Below are positions 16,458 through 23,989 of a stretch of 23,989 bases of DNA, piece by piece. Source of the DNA: an uncultured bacterium (GTDB taxonomy: Bacteria > Patescibacteria > JAEDAM01 > Absconditabacterales > Absconditicoccaceae); contig CAIVDB010000019.1 in NCBI GenBank assembly GCA_903904545.1, positions 1 to 23,989 of the forward strand, written 5' to 3'. Every line of letters starts with the position of its first letter. Positions within the stretch are counted from its first letter, which is position 1. The position numbers and the translations under genes are program-made. The notes beneath the pieces were generated by a model that had not been told where the DNA came from, did not search any database, and saw only the letters and a program-made list of their open reading frames with translations.

Positions 16458-18236
16458 ATGGACAAGCAAGTACAGAACATCTGACCTATCAGAGTCCTCA
16501 AGTACGCACGAGAAAAATATCTAACAGAAAAAGGTAATTTTCTTCCACTTTTCTTTATCAGAGCACTAACTACATTTGGAACGCTAGTGCCAGCAATATA
16601 TTACAAAGAAATGGTAGATATTATCTCCAAAGTCACTCCGAGCCAAATGAGTGAATGAGCACATCATGCGATAGCAATCTTGTTCATTATTTTCTGGATC
16701 AAGATGGCAAACCTCATGGCGTATAGAATATCCGACTTTTTCCTCATTAGAATGAGTGTAAATATCTCCAAAAAGATTTACCTAGAATGTTTTGCCTATC
16801 TTCAGAAACATTCCTATAGATTTTTCTCCAATAATTTTACGGGAGCACTAATCAAAAAGGTAAATAAACATGTAGGATCTATAGACCGCATCAGCGATAT
16901 TCTATTCTTAGAGATCTCTACTATCACATTAAATAGCCTCTTTATTTTGATTGTAACAGGCACACAGAATGGCTATCTTGCACTGATACTCTGAGCATGG
17001 TTAGTCATCTTTATGGTGGTCCAATATTATCTTTACAAACGAAATTATTCCTATGAAGTATTGTCCAATGTTCGAGATTCTAAGGTATCTGGAGCACTAT
17101 CTGACGCAATTACGAACAATTTTAATATAAAGATTTTTGCAAGTGCAGACAGAGAATCTGCTCTTCTAGAAGAAGTAGTAGAAAAACGAAGAAAGATCAC
17201 AAGAACAAAATGGTTTAGAGCAATGGTTATCCGAACATCTACAGCAATACTTACCGTCATTTTGGAGATGTCTATCTTCTTCTTCGCTATACAATTTCGA
17301 GAACAAGGAATCCTTTCTATAGGAGTCTTCGTCCTACTTCAGATCTATCTTTTTAGAACAATTGACCAGATGCGAAGTATCGGAAACATCTTTAGAAATC
17401 TGTATCAAGCATTTAGCCAGTCAGCAGAGATGTTGGAGATATTAGACGAAAAACATGAAGTACAAGATACAAAAAATGATATATTAAAGATAAAACAAGG
17501 AACTATTGCATTCAATAATGTCACCTTTAGATACGAAGAAAATGATAACGTCTTCGACAATCTTTCTTTCAAAATCAAACCAGGAGAAAAGATTGCTCTC
17601 GTAGGAGAGTCAGGAAGCTGAAAAACAACCGTGGTCAAATTGCTTTTTAGGTTTTTCGACATCCAGGGAGGAAGCATTACTATCGACGGACAAGATATCG
17701 CCCAAGTCACCCAAGACAGTTTGAGAAATAGTATCTCCATGGTACCTCAAGATCCGATTCTCTTTCATAGGACCTTGAGAGAAAATATTGCTTACGGGAA
17801 ACCAGATGCTACCGAAGAAGAAATCATTGCAGCATCCAAGATGGCCAGATGTCATGACTTCATCTTAAGATTTCCAAAAGGATATGAGACATTAGTCGGA
17901 GAAAGAGGAATCAAACTCTCTGGAGGAGAAAGACAAAGAGTCGCTATCGCAAGAGCAATACTCGAAAACAAAAGTATACTAGTTCTGGATGAAGCAACCT
18001 CAAGTCTCGATTCAGAATCCGAAAAAGCTATCCAAGAAGCTATGGAAGCCGCAATGGACAATAAGACCGTCATCATCATTGCACATAGATTGTCTACCAT
18101 TATGAAGATGGACAAAATCATCGTTATGGACAAAGGACAAATCAGTGAACAAGGAAGCCACAAAGAGCTTCTTGCAAAGGATAAGGGAATCTACAAAAAA
18201 CTTCGAGATATCCAAAGTGGAGGGTTCATAGAGTAA
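16458..18236 (+). CDS. ABC exporter, fused membrane and ATPase domains
   Basis: 592 residues, a half-transporter of the MsbA/LmrA type that would act as a dimer in the cytoplasmic membrane. The membrane domain (around 20-320) has helices including FIRALTTFGTLVPAIYY, AIAILFIIFWIKMANLM, LNSLFILIVTG, LILGAWLVIFMVV and LEMSIFFFAIQF. The ATPase domain (around 350-592) has Walker A GESGSGKTT (Gly from TGA at 17619-17621), Q-loop MVPQDPILF, signature LSGGERQRVAIARA, Walker B ILVLDEATSSLD and the H-switch IIAHRLST. TGA-Gly codons also occur at NIGPIR, SEGAHH and LGAWL. The start ATG follows CACTACC, 11 bp after the ABC-F stop, so the two are almost certainly cotranscribed. Substrate unknown: lipid, peptide or drug are all possible. 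Confidence 0.96.
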
Positions 18237-18266
18237 AATTAGTTTTTTATTACTAACACTATTACC

Positions 18267-18818
18267 ATGGAAAACACAAAAATAGTGAACATACCAAACA
18301 ATACACAAAGATTGATCATAGAGAGATTGAGCTTAAAATACATTGAAGAAATATTCAAAGAATTTACTGATGAGGTAACTCAATATCTTAGAGCTTCTAC
18401 TCCCAAAAATATCCAAGAAGAAATTGATCGAGTGGAACGCAGTAAGGAAAAAAGTAAAAAATGAATAGAGATGAACTTTACTGTTAGTGACAAGCAATGA
18501 GATTTCATTTGATGCTGTGGAGTAATGCAGTTAGATACAGTCACTCCTGAAATAGGGCTCTGGATGAAGCAATCCGCTCGAGGGAAAGGATATGGGAAGG
18601 AGATGGTAAGGACTCTTATAGATCGAATGGTTCGCACTAGAGATTTTGAATACATCATATACAGAGTACACATTGACAACATATGAAGCAGAAAAATCGT
18701 AGAACACTTGGGATGAGTAATCCAACTCAATGATCAAGGAGAAGAAAATGTTTTTCAAGAAGAAAAATTCGATCACTCTTCCAGCTTCCCAGTAGTAGAA
18801 TACAGAATATATAAATAA
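18267..18818 (+). CDS. GNAT family N-acetyltransferase (RimJ/RimL-like)
   Basis: 183 residues. It transfers an acetyl group from acetyl-CoA to an amine; the acceptor is unknown. The fold order is visible: an N-terminal strand (NTQRLIIERLSLKYIEEI), central strands (FTVSDKQGDFIGCCGVMQ; EIGLWMKQSARGKGYGKEMV), where QSARGKGYGKE is the acetyl-CoA pyrophosphate-binding motif A, then YRVHIDNIGSRKIVEHLGG, the motif B helix of RimJ/RimL-type members (N-x-x-S...LE-x-x-G-F pattern). Several conserved Gly are TGA codons (DFIG, NIGSR, LGG). The start ATG follows TATTACC, 30 bp after the ABC exporter, so it probably belongs to the same operon. A strong hairpin follows the stop. A modification role linked to drug resistance is a guess from context only. 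Confidence 0.92.
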
Positions 18819-18825
18819 GACGCCG

Positions 18826-18866
18826 AAAATCCCTATCTCATGAAAGTGGGATGGGGAATTTTGTTT
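18826..18866 (+). terminator. strong hairpin/terminator after the GNAT gene
   Basis: ATCTCAT (18835-18841) pairs with GTGGGAT (18846-18852) around a GAAA tetraloop. The stem extends through T34-G53, CCC-GGG and AAAAT-ATTTT (18826-18862) with one bulged A, about 16 bp in total. TTTTG follows and the T tract is interrupted (ATTTTGTTTG), so termination may be partial. Confidence 0.65.
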
Positions 18867-18925
18867 GAAAAAAACAAGGAAATGTATATACACTAGCCAA
18901 CAATTTATTCCATCACGTAAGGGAA

Positions 18926-19363
18926 ATGGATCTAGAAAGAAAGTATTTCTGATTTGAATTTAGTGCTGATTACACTCAAGAAGAGGGGCAATGATCAGCA
19001 TTAGCTATTCTTCAGGTAATCAATGGGCAATTAGAATCAGTATTTCATCCTTGCGACAACTGCGAGGAGACTCTTTGTGGAATAGAAATAGGGGACAACG
19101 AATCCGAATTAGCACTAGTCTATCTCCAAAAAAAATGAGTAAAAGAGCTCTATAGTATCCTGAGGGATACTTTCCCCAAACCAGAACATAATGAGCAACT
19201 TTTATGATTGACAATTTGTTTTGATGGCTGTAAAGAAGAGCTAGACAGTAAGACCCGATATATGTATGAATGATTATATGACGAGGAACATAAATACTGG
19301 GAAAAACAATGTGCAGAATATGGGATTGAATTAAAAAGATATGACAAGAGAAAAGAAAAATAA
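18926..19363 (+). CDS. small hypothetical protein with conserved-looking Cys residues
   Basis: 145 residues under table 25, with five TGA-Gly codons. It begins MDLERKYFGFEFSADYTQEE, has CDNCEETLCG (around 46-55), which could bind metal, and ends in a Lys-rich tail (YDKRKEK). The fold appears mixed alpha/beta, with no signal peptide or transmembrane helix. I recognise no family. The start ATG at 18926 is preceded by AAGGGAA, a weak Shine-Dalgarno candidate and one of few in the window; the ATG at 18881 meets TAG after three codons and is rejected. It lies after the 18826-18866 hairpin and 19 bp before the LysE-type gene. Confidence 0.75.
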
Positions 19364-19382
19364 ATTTTATCCACCACTACCC

Positions 19383-20012
19383 ATGAGAATATTTCGAAAT
19401 GGATTATTGATGGGGCTCGTGTTCCAGTTAGCTATTGGTCCCGTCTTTATATACATAGTCAATATCACACTCCAATGAAATATATCTACGGGATTAGCTG
19501 CAGTAGCAGCCGTCACTTTAGTAGATTATCTCTATATTGCACTTGCTCTATGATGAGTAGGAGTTTTTCTCGAAAAGAAAAAAATAAAAAATATTCTATG
19601 AACCATAAGTGCAATTGTTTTGATAGGATTTGGGATCATATTAGGACTCCATATATTTCAAAATACGAGTAGCATTGAAAATATAATCCAAATACCTAGT
19701 ATACTCAGCAGTTTTTCATCGACCTTCTTACTTACCATTACGAGTCCACTCACTATCATCATGTGGACAAGCTTATTCACCACAAAGGCGATAGAAAACA
19801 ACTATTCCAAAAGAGAATTACGAATATTTGGACTGGCGGCAGGATTAGCAACGTTCCTTTTTATGGGGACAGCTGTGGGTATCGTATCCTTAGTCAAAAC
19901 AGATATCCCAATGATAGTCATCAAGATACTCAATGGAATAGTTGGTACTCTACTTATCGTATACGGTAGCATAAGACTTATCAAAACATCAAAAAATTTA
20001 CTTAACACTTAG
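19383..20012 (+). CDS. LysE/RhtB family exporter
   Basis: 209 residues with about six transmembrane helices, the size of LysE-type amino-acid exporters. GLLMGLVFQLAIGPVFIYIV holds the family's N-terminal GxxxGP-like motif. GLAAVAAVTLVDYLYIALAL with two following TGA-Gly forms helix 2. FLLTITSPLTIIMWTSLF carries the typical NP/SP pattern in the middle of the chain, and the last helices are FMGTAVGIVSLVK and GIVGTLLIVYGSIRLI. The protein would export an amino acid or another small metabolite across the cytoplasmic membrane; the substrate cannot be read from the sequence. The start ATG follows CACTACCC, 19 bp after the previous gene. The stop TAG lies inside a 7-bp repeat tract (20001-20032), so the C terminus NLLNT is encoded by repeat sequence. 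Confidence 0.85.
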
Positions 20013-20032
20013 CATTTAGAAGTTAACATTCC
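20001..20032. repeat. degenerate period-7 array spanning the LysE-type stop codon
   Basis: Units CTTAACA, CTTAGCA, TTTAGAA and GTTAACA, then TTCC. The second unit supplies the TAG stop of the LysE-type gene. It fills the 26-bp gap to tsaC. Confidence 0.7.
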
Positions 20033-20038
20033 CCCCAT

Positions 20039-20623
20039 ATGTCCACCTATCTTACTCTAGAAATCTTTCTCGACAATCAAGACTTCTATATCTCTGAAAC
20101 ACAAGCAGGGAAGATTTTTGTCTATCCTACTGATACCATTTATGGCATCTGAGCAATCTATAATCAAGAAAACAAAGAAAAAATTTTCCAAATCAAACAC
20201 AGAGATCAGAAGAAAATGTTTTCCATTATTGCACCAGATTTCGATTGGATTGCAGAAAAATATAAAATACCTCAGACAGATCCCCAATTCCCAATAAACC
20301 AATTCCCAATTACCAGTACCCCCATCACGATAAATAGCCTCAAGAAATACCTAGAAAACTATCATGGAGTAACTTATATTTTCTCATATGAAACTCCGGG
20401 AGTCAGGATCATCAAACATCCCTTCCAAAATTTTGTCCAAACCTTAAACGATGCTTTTATTACTACTTCTTGTAACATAGCAGGAGAGCCTATCGTTACA
20501 GATGTAAAAAATATACCTGCAGACATCGCACAACAGGTGGATTACATCATAGACGGATGAATTTTGGGTGGCAGACCTTCTGTCCTCATCGACTTAGTTG
20601 CTAATAAAATCATTGAAAGATAA
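20039..20623 (+). CDS. tsaC: TsaC/Sua5/YrdC-type threonylcarbamoyl-AMP synthase
   Basis: 194 residues, the length of the stand-alone YrdC domain. It makes threonylcarbamoyl-AMP from Thr, bicarbonate and ATP for the t6A37 modification of tRNAs that read ANN codons. The N-terminal motif VYPTDTIYGIGAIYN (Gly from TGA) is the classic PTDTxYGLG signature; KHRDQKKMFSIIAP corresponds to K-x-R...P-L. TPGVRIIKHP and TTSCNIAGEPIVTDV match R-x-P and SAN-x-S-G-x-P; DGGILGGRPSVLIDL is the G-x-x-S-T-V-v-D end. Some consensus residues are replaced (for example SCNIAGE for SANxSGE), so activity is probable, not certain. Between residues 82 and 92 the chain is encoded by a 7-bp repeat array. The start is ATG 20039, after a run of C, without Shine-Dalgarno sequence; TAA ends it. 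Confidence 0.9.
20284..20312. repeat. period-7 array inside tsaC
   Basis: CCAATTC, CCAATAA, one extra A, CCAATTC, CCAATTA. It is translated in frame as PQFPINQFPIT. The units resemble the ATTCCTA/ATTCCCG array at 13882-13937. The single extra base brings the array to 29 bp. Confidence 0.75.
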
Positions 20624-20626
20624 GAG

Positions 20627-20654
20627 TTGACAAAAGAGAGTAAATATTTATAGT
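20627..20654 (+). promoter_or_regulatory. sigma-70 type promoter of the 20687 gene
   Basis: Perfect TTGACA (20627-20632), 16-bp spacer, TATAGT (20649-20654, 5 of 6). The start codon follows 32 bp later. Confidence 0.85.
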
Positions 20655-20686
20655 ATATTCCATATTTTATATAGGACAATTTAAAA

Positions 20687-21286
20687 ATGGAAGAATACTC
20701 GTTACACAGTTTATGATTTTGAGACAAACAATATTCATTAACAAAAGAATTAAATATATATTCTTTTTTTGATAATAGATGAAGGAATTGTCTACAAATA
20801 AAAGAAGAAATAGGAATGAGAATACATGCATTACTAAATATTCAAGCAATGAAAGATAATAGATTGAGCAAACATTATGAACAGATTTCAGAAATATATA
20901 ATATAGCAAACTGTCATGGCACTGCTTTATATACATTGGGACATTGCGAAGGAAATGATCGAGATAAATTGGACGTAGATGGAGATATGTTCATATATGA
21001 TGAAGAACAGGATCGAGTCAACAAAAAAATAGCATTCGAAAAAGAGTATCTCAAACCATACTCCCTGGAGTTATTTAAAGAGTTGTCATTACCTCTAGGT
21101 ATTCATTTCACAAACTTATTTCAAAGACACAGCGCTATTCTTTTATGAGAAGACAAAAGAAACTCAGAGTATTACGTCAGTTTTCAAAAGATAGCCTACT
21201 GAGAACCATGGGTAATTGCATCATTTAGAAAAGAAATTTTGAATCTAAGGAAAGATATCCAGTTAATACCAAACAATTATAGATAA
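20687..21286 (+). CDS. hypothetical protein, possible NlpC/papain-like Cys/His hydrolase
   Basis: 199 residues under table 25. After an N-terminal helical part, IANCHGTALYTLGHCEG (around 79-95) places a Cys at the start of a helix, as in NlpC/P60 and related papain-like hydrolases. About 75 residues later RHSAILLGEDKRNSEYYVSF (around 147-166) puts a His at the start of a strand, followed by KIAYGEPWVIASF. The Cys-helix, His-strand order and spacing fit that fold; no family could be confirmed. There is no signal peptide, so if it is a hydrolase it may act inside the cell or leave by another route. TGA-Gly codons include LGFGDK and LLGED. It has its own promoter and is followed by a possible terminator. 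A weak AGGA lies 11 nt before the ATG. Confidence 0.75.
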
Positions 21287-21309
21287 GCTCTTTAATAACC
21301 TGCGTGTAA

Positions 21310-21340
21310 GGAACGGTTTAAAACCTTCTCCTATTTTTTT
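21310..21340 (+). terminator. probable terminator after the 20687 gene
   Basis: GGA (21310-21312) with TCC (21329-21331), and GGTT (21315-21318) with AACC (21322-21325), a stem with an internal loop, then TATTTTTTT (21332-21340). The stem is weak, but the T run and position fit. Confidence 0.5.
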
Positions 21341-21418
21341 GCAAAGGCTGAGTCACACCTCCCATCCAAAAGCAACTTGAAAATTCGACAAGAAACAATA
21401 AACGTGAAAGACCTTCAG

Positions 21419-21440
21419 ACTTTTTATTTTATAAAAAATA
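21419..21440 (+). promoter_or_regulatory. AT-rich 22-bp box 4 bp upstream of the eno start
   Basis: Begins ACTTTTTAT and ends TATAAAAAATA. 21 of 22 bases are identical to 23548-23569, which lies 5 bp before another start codon. Contains the inverted repeat TTTTTAT / ATAAAAA. Possible translation-initiation or promoter element. Confidence 0.5.
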
Positions 21441-21444
21441 TACG

Positions 21445-22698
21445 ATGTACAAAATTCAAAATGTCCGAGCAAGAGAAGTCCTTGATTCTAGAGGAAATCC
21501 AACTGTAGAAGTAGAAGTGACCCTCACTACAGGAGAAATGGGAAGAGCAATTGTTCCATCTGGAGCATCCACAGGAGTCCACGAAGCATTGGAACTCAGA
21601 GATGAGGATAAAACAAGATATCTCGGGAAAGGCGTCCTCAAAGCCGTAAATAACGTAAACACAACCATCAAAGATGCTGTCGTAGGAAAAGAATTCGAAA
21701 CCGTAAGAGAATTAGACACCGTAATGATCGATCTCGATGGGACTCCAACTAAGTCCAATCTCGGAGCAAATGCAATCCTTGGAGTATCTATGGCATTTGT
21801 CGTAGCAGTAGCTAAGGTAAATAATGAACGAATTTATGAATATATCAACAAAGGAGAAGGACACATCTTGCCACATCCTATGATGAATATCTTGAACGGC
21901 GGATCTCACGCTGACAACAATGTCGACATCCAAGAATTTATGATTGTTCCTGTGGGAGCAAAAGATTTCCATGATGGACTCAGAATGGGAGCAGAGATAT
22001 TTCATGCATTGAAAAAGATATTGAAAGGAAAAGGGATGGTAACTTCCGTAGGAGACGAAGGAGGATATGCACCAAATCTTGGCTCTAATGAAGAAGCATT
22101 GCAAGTCATCATGCAGGCCATCACTGCCGCAGGACATGAAGGAAAAATCAAATTAGCACTCGATTGTGCAGCATCAGAATTTTACAAAGAAGGAAAATAT
22201 AATCTTGCAGGAGAAGGAAGAATCCTCGATCATCCAGAACTTGTCCAACTCTACAAAAGTCGAGTAGAAAAATATCCTATCATCTCTATCGAAGATGGAA
22301 TGGCAGAAGATGATTTCGATGGACGAAAAGAAATCACCAAAGAACTTGGAGACAAGATTATGTTAGTAGGAGACGACCTTTTCGTAACCAACATGGAAAG
22401 ATTACAGATGGGAATCGATCAAGGAATGGCGAATGCTATCCTTATCAAACTTAACCAAATTGGATCCGTATCAGAGACTATCGACTGTGTACGCATGGCT
22501 CAAGAGCACGGTATGAATGCTATCATCTCTCATAGATCAGGAGAAACAGAAGATACCTTCATCGCCGACTTAGCTGTTGCTTTGAATACTGGATTTATCA
22601 AGACAGGATCAGCATCTAGGACAGACAGAATTTGTAAATATAACCAATTGATGAGAATAGAAGAAAGATTGGGAACTACAGCTAAATATGGAAAATAG
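21445..22698 (+). CDS. eno: enolase
   Basis: 417 residues, full length. It interconverts 2-phosphoglycerate and phosphoenolpyruvate in lower glycolysis. The N-terminal motif [23 protein letters not shown] is seen here as [20 protein letters not shown], with the substrate loop [17 protein letters not shown]. Catalytic and metal residues are in place: [18 protein letters not shown], the acid/base Glu in [11 protein letters not shown], metal ligands in [20 protein letters not shown] and VGDDLFVTN, the catalytic Lys in [10 protein letters not shown], and [20 protein letters not shown] near the end. It has no TGA codons at all although it has about 40 Gly, unlike almost all neighbours, consistent with high expression. 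The stop is TAG. The TrmB-like regulator begins 15 bp downstream on the same strand. No Shine-Dalgarno sequence; an AT-rich box precedes the ATG. Confidence 0.99.
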   Translation: MYKIQNVRAREVLDSRGNPTVEVEVTLTTGEMGRAIVPSGASTGVHEALELRDEDKTRYLGKGVLKAVNNVNTTIKDAVVGKEFETVRELDTVMIDLDGTPTKSNLGANAILGVSMAFVVAVAKVNNERIYEYINKGEGHILPHPMMNILNGGSHADNNVDIQEFMIVPVGAKDFHDGLRMGAEIFHALKKILKGKGMVTSVGDEGGYAPNLGSNEEALQVIMQAITAAGHEGKIKLALDCAASEFYKEGKYNLAGEGRILDHPELVQLYKSRVEKYPIISIEDGMAEDDFDGRKEITKELGDKIMLVGDDLFVTNMERLQMGIDQGMANAILIKLNQIGSVSETIDCVRMAQEHGMNAIISHRSGETEDTFIADLAVALNTGFIKTGSASRTDRICKYNQLMRIEERLGTTAKYGK

Positions 22699-22713
22699 AT
22701 TTATCAATGTACT

Positions 22714-23472
22714 ATGATCATGCTTCTAGAAATAGTCAAAAATCTATGATTAAATGATAAACAGGCAAAGGTGTACCTGTCCCTTCTAGAGATAGGCACA
22801 TCTCCTGTTACAAGAATTTCTAGCAAAAGCGGAATAAATAGATCAAGTTGTTATGATATCTTACAAGATTTGATACAACTTGGGTACATACAGAAAACAC
22901 AGAAAAAATGAATAGTACAATTTGCTGCAACACTTCCAGAGATACTGGCAGAACAGCTAAAACAAAAACATGCTACATTCGAAAACGCATTGCCACTTTT
23001 TCACGAACTCATAAATTCATATAGCATTAGACCAGCGGTAAGAATCGCTGATGGCTTAGAATGAGTAAAAAACATCTACAGAGACCTCCTGACAGAGAAG
23101 AAGGAAATACTCTCTTTCATAGGGAGTGAGATACAAGACGCCGAACTTCTAAACTTTATAAATCACCAGTTTATCACACAAAGGGTCTGCAAGAAAATAA
23201 AACAAAGGATCCTTTCCACCGACTTAAAAGACCAAAAAAGGGCATATAAAATCGATAAGAAATTTCTTAGAGAGAAAATAAAAATAAACAGCAAGGATCT
23301 TTCTCTAGTATGTGGAATCCACATCTATGCAACGGACAAGATTATGATCAATCTTTTCCAAAAATCAGACATGGTAGCAATGATTATAGAGAGCAAGCTT
23401 CTCTACCAAACACTAAAATCACTTTTCGAATATATACGAAAGATCAACATCACTTTCCTCAAAAAAGCATAA
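22714..23472 (+). CDS. TrmB-like winged-helix transcriptional regulator
   Basis: 252 residues. The N-terminal winged helix-turn-helix (around 1-70) reads LGLNDKQAKVYLSLLEIG (Gly from TGA), VTRISSKSGINRSSCYDILQ with the recognition helix, then DLIQLGYIQKTQKKG, which is the TrmB family pattern (LGL-x-x-x-E-A-x-x-Y-x-x-LL). A coiled segment follows (LAEQLKQKHATFENAL), then a C-terminal domain (around 115-252) that resembles the phospholipase-D-like sensor part of these proteins. TrmB regulators are best known from archaea, where many respond to sugars and control sugar metabolism; bacterial members exist. Its place 15 bp after eno suggests a link to carbon metabolism or to its own operon, an inference. 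Starts ATG 22714 or 22720; TAA ends it. Confidence 0.87.
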
Positions 23473-23512
23473 TTTGTTGATATTTTCGACAACACGTAAT
23501 AGTAATTAGTAA

Positions 23513-23540
23513 TTGACTTATCTGCGTAAATAGATAATAC
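23513..23540 (+). promoter_or_regulatory. probable promoter of the 23575 gene
   Basis: TTGACT (23513-23518), 16-bp spacer, TAATAC (23535-23540). The expected transcription start coincides with the beginning of the 22-bp AT-rich box at 23548. Confidence 0.6.
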
Positions 23541-23547
23541 GTTCGAC

Positions 23548-23569
23548 ACTTTTTATATTATAAAAAATA
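23548..23569 (+). promoter_or_regulatory. second copy of the AT-rich 22-bp box, 5 bp before the 23575 start
   Basis: Differs from 21419-21440 at one position (A for T at the tenth base). The surrounding sequence is otherwise different, so this is more than random AT richness, but two copies are little evidence. Confidence 0.5.
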
Positions 23570-23574
23570 GAGAG

Positions 23575-23989
23575 ATGTCGATCGAACAAATCCAAGAAAC
23601 ACTAATTATCCAACAAACAGAAGAAATTCTCAAACAACAACAAAAAATTATACAAAAATCAGAAACAATAGAAAAAATAAAAGATCTTCTTGGCCTCGTA
23701 GAAGATAATGAGGAGATATATTTCGATGAAGTAACACCTGGAATACACGATTCATCATGAGAATACATCTATTGAGGAAAACTGTTCGAAGATATGAAGA
23801 AAGACTTTCCCAGACTATACTCAAGTATCAAAAGGACCTCAGACAATGTGCTTCCTATACTCCAGACATTTGAAGCAAAAAATGAGAAACGCCTAGAAGA
23901 ATTGGAGAAGTCCACACAAAGAAACAGAAGAAAGCTTTTTTCAATACTTTGGTCCATAGCAAGAGAAAATTCGACAGAAACAAAAGAAG
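23575..23989 (+). CDS. coiled-coil protein, 3' end beyond the window
   Basis: 138 codons are present and the frame is open to the end. The first 45 residues (MSIEQIQETLIIQQTEEILK and onward) are a Gln/Glu/Ile-rich predicted coiled coil. A short acidic segment with VEDNEEIYFDEVTPGIHDSS is followed by TGA-Gly codons (SSGEYIYGGKLFEDM) and more charged helix (EAKNEKRLEELEKSTQRNRR). There is no signal peptide in the visible part. I recognise no family. The frame under table 25 is convincing because two closely spaced TGA codons are followed by uninterrupted coding sequence. It has its own promoter and the AT-rich box just before the start. Confidence 0.75.

Noticed and set aside
15082..17621. UGA read as tryptophan (table 4) or selenocysteine
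   Set aside because: Walker A loops need Gly; Trp would destroy them, and dozens of sites per window rule out selenocysteine.
21456..22137. Two ORFs of 100 and 141 codons antisense to eno
   Set aside because: Low-complexity shadows of a highly conserved gene; no recognisable protein.
1..23989. Mass pseudogenisation or sequencing errors creating stops
   Set aside because: Only TGA interrupts frames, never TAA or TAG, and it falls at conserved glycines; decay or errors would not show this pattern.

Overview
The window comes from a bacterium that reads UGA as glycine (translation table 25), which points to the Absconditabacteria (SR1) / Gracilibacteria (BD1-5) branch of the Patescibacteria/CPR. 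Nearly every gene is cut by in-frame TGA codons that fall where the protein family has an invariant glycine: three Walker A loops (TGA at 15082, 15943, 17619), the TSGH and GSGLP segments of ThrRS, the GTSIGANVYEA motif of a four-helix bundle protein, the YIG of a GIY-YIG nuclease and the Gly-His of a caspase-like peptidase. Only TAA and TAG end genes. The DNA is AT-rich, genes are small and closely packed, and almost no start codon has a Shine-Dalgarno sequence. Which of the two phyla it is cannot be decided from this window.

Layout. 1-1930 (minus): the 3'-truncated thrS and an S23/four-helix-bundle gene, behind a complete threonine attenuator: a 15-codon leader peptide with seven Thr codons in a row, an antiterminator and a terminator. 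1946-2878 (minus): a secreted Fn3-like protein with a C-terminal membrane anchor. 3021-5077 (plus): a membrane-anchored conserved hypothetical protein with a strong terminator, a 407-bp GIY-YIG element with hairpin ends, and comF. 5104-8938 (plus): a consensus promoter, a long repetitive single-pass membrane protein, a Xer-type tyrosine recombinase and a caspase/legumain-like (clan CD) peptidase. 9001-13737 (minus): a type IV prepilin-like gene, rel, a double zinc-ribbon membrane protein and a PilX-like surface protein. 13961-14551 (plus): a multi-pass membrane protein. 14552-14952: a structured leader with a long hairpin, a 36-codon ORF and a terminator. 14953-20623 (plus): ABC-F protein, ABC exporter, GNAT acetyltransferase, a small hypothetical protein, a LysE-type exporter and TsaC/Sua5. 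20687-23989 (plus): a possible Cys/His hydrolase, enolase, a TrmB-like regulator and a partial coiled-coil protein.

Two themes stand out. First, transcription attenuation by leader-peptide translation appears twice: a textbook threonine version ahead of the thrS operon and a probable version ahead of the ABC-F/ABC-exporter genes. Second, short tandem arrays with a period of 7 bp, each with a different 7-mer, sit in many intergenic gaps and also run through two essential genes (thrS and tsaC). UGA-glycine use is very uneven: none in enolase, ComF and the 3021-3806 protein, but about two thirds of glycines in the caspase-like gene.
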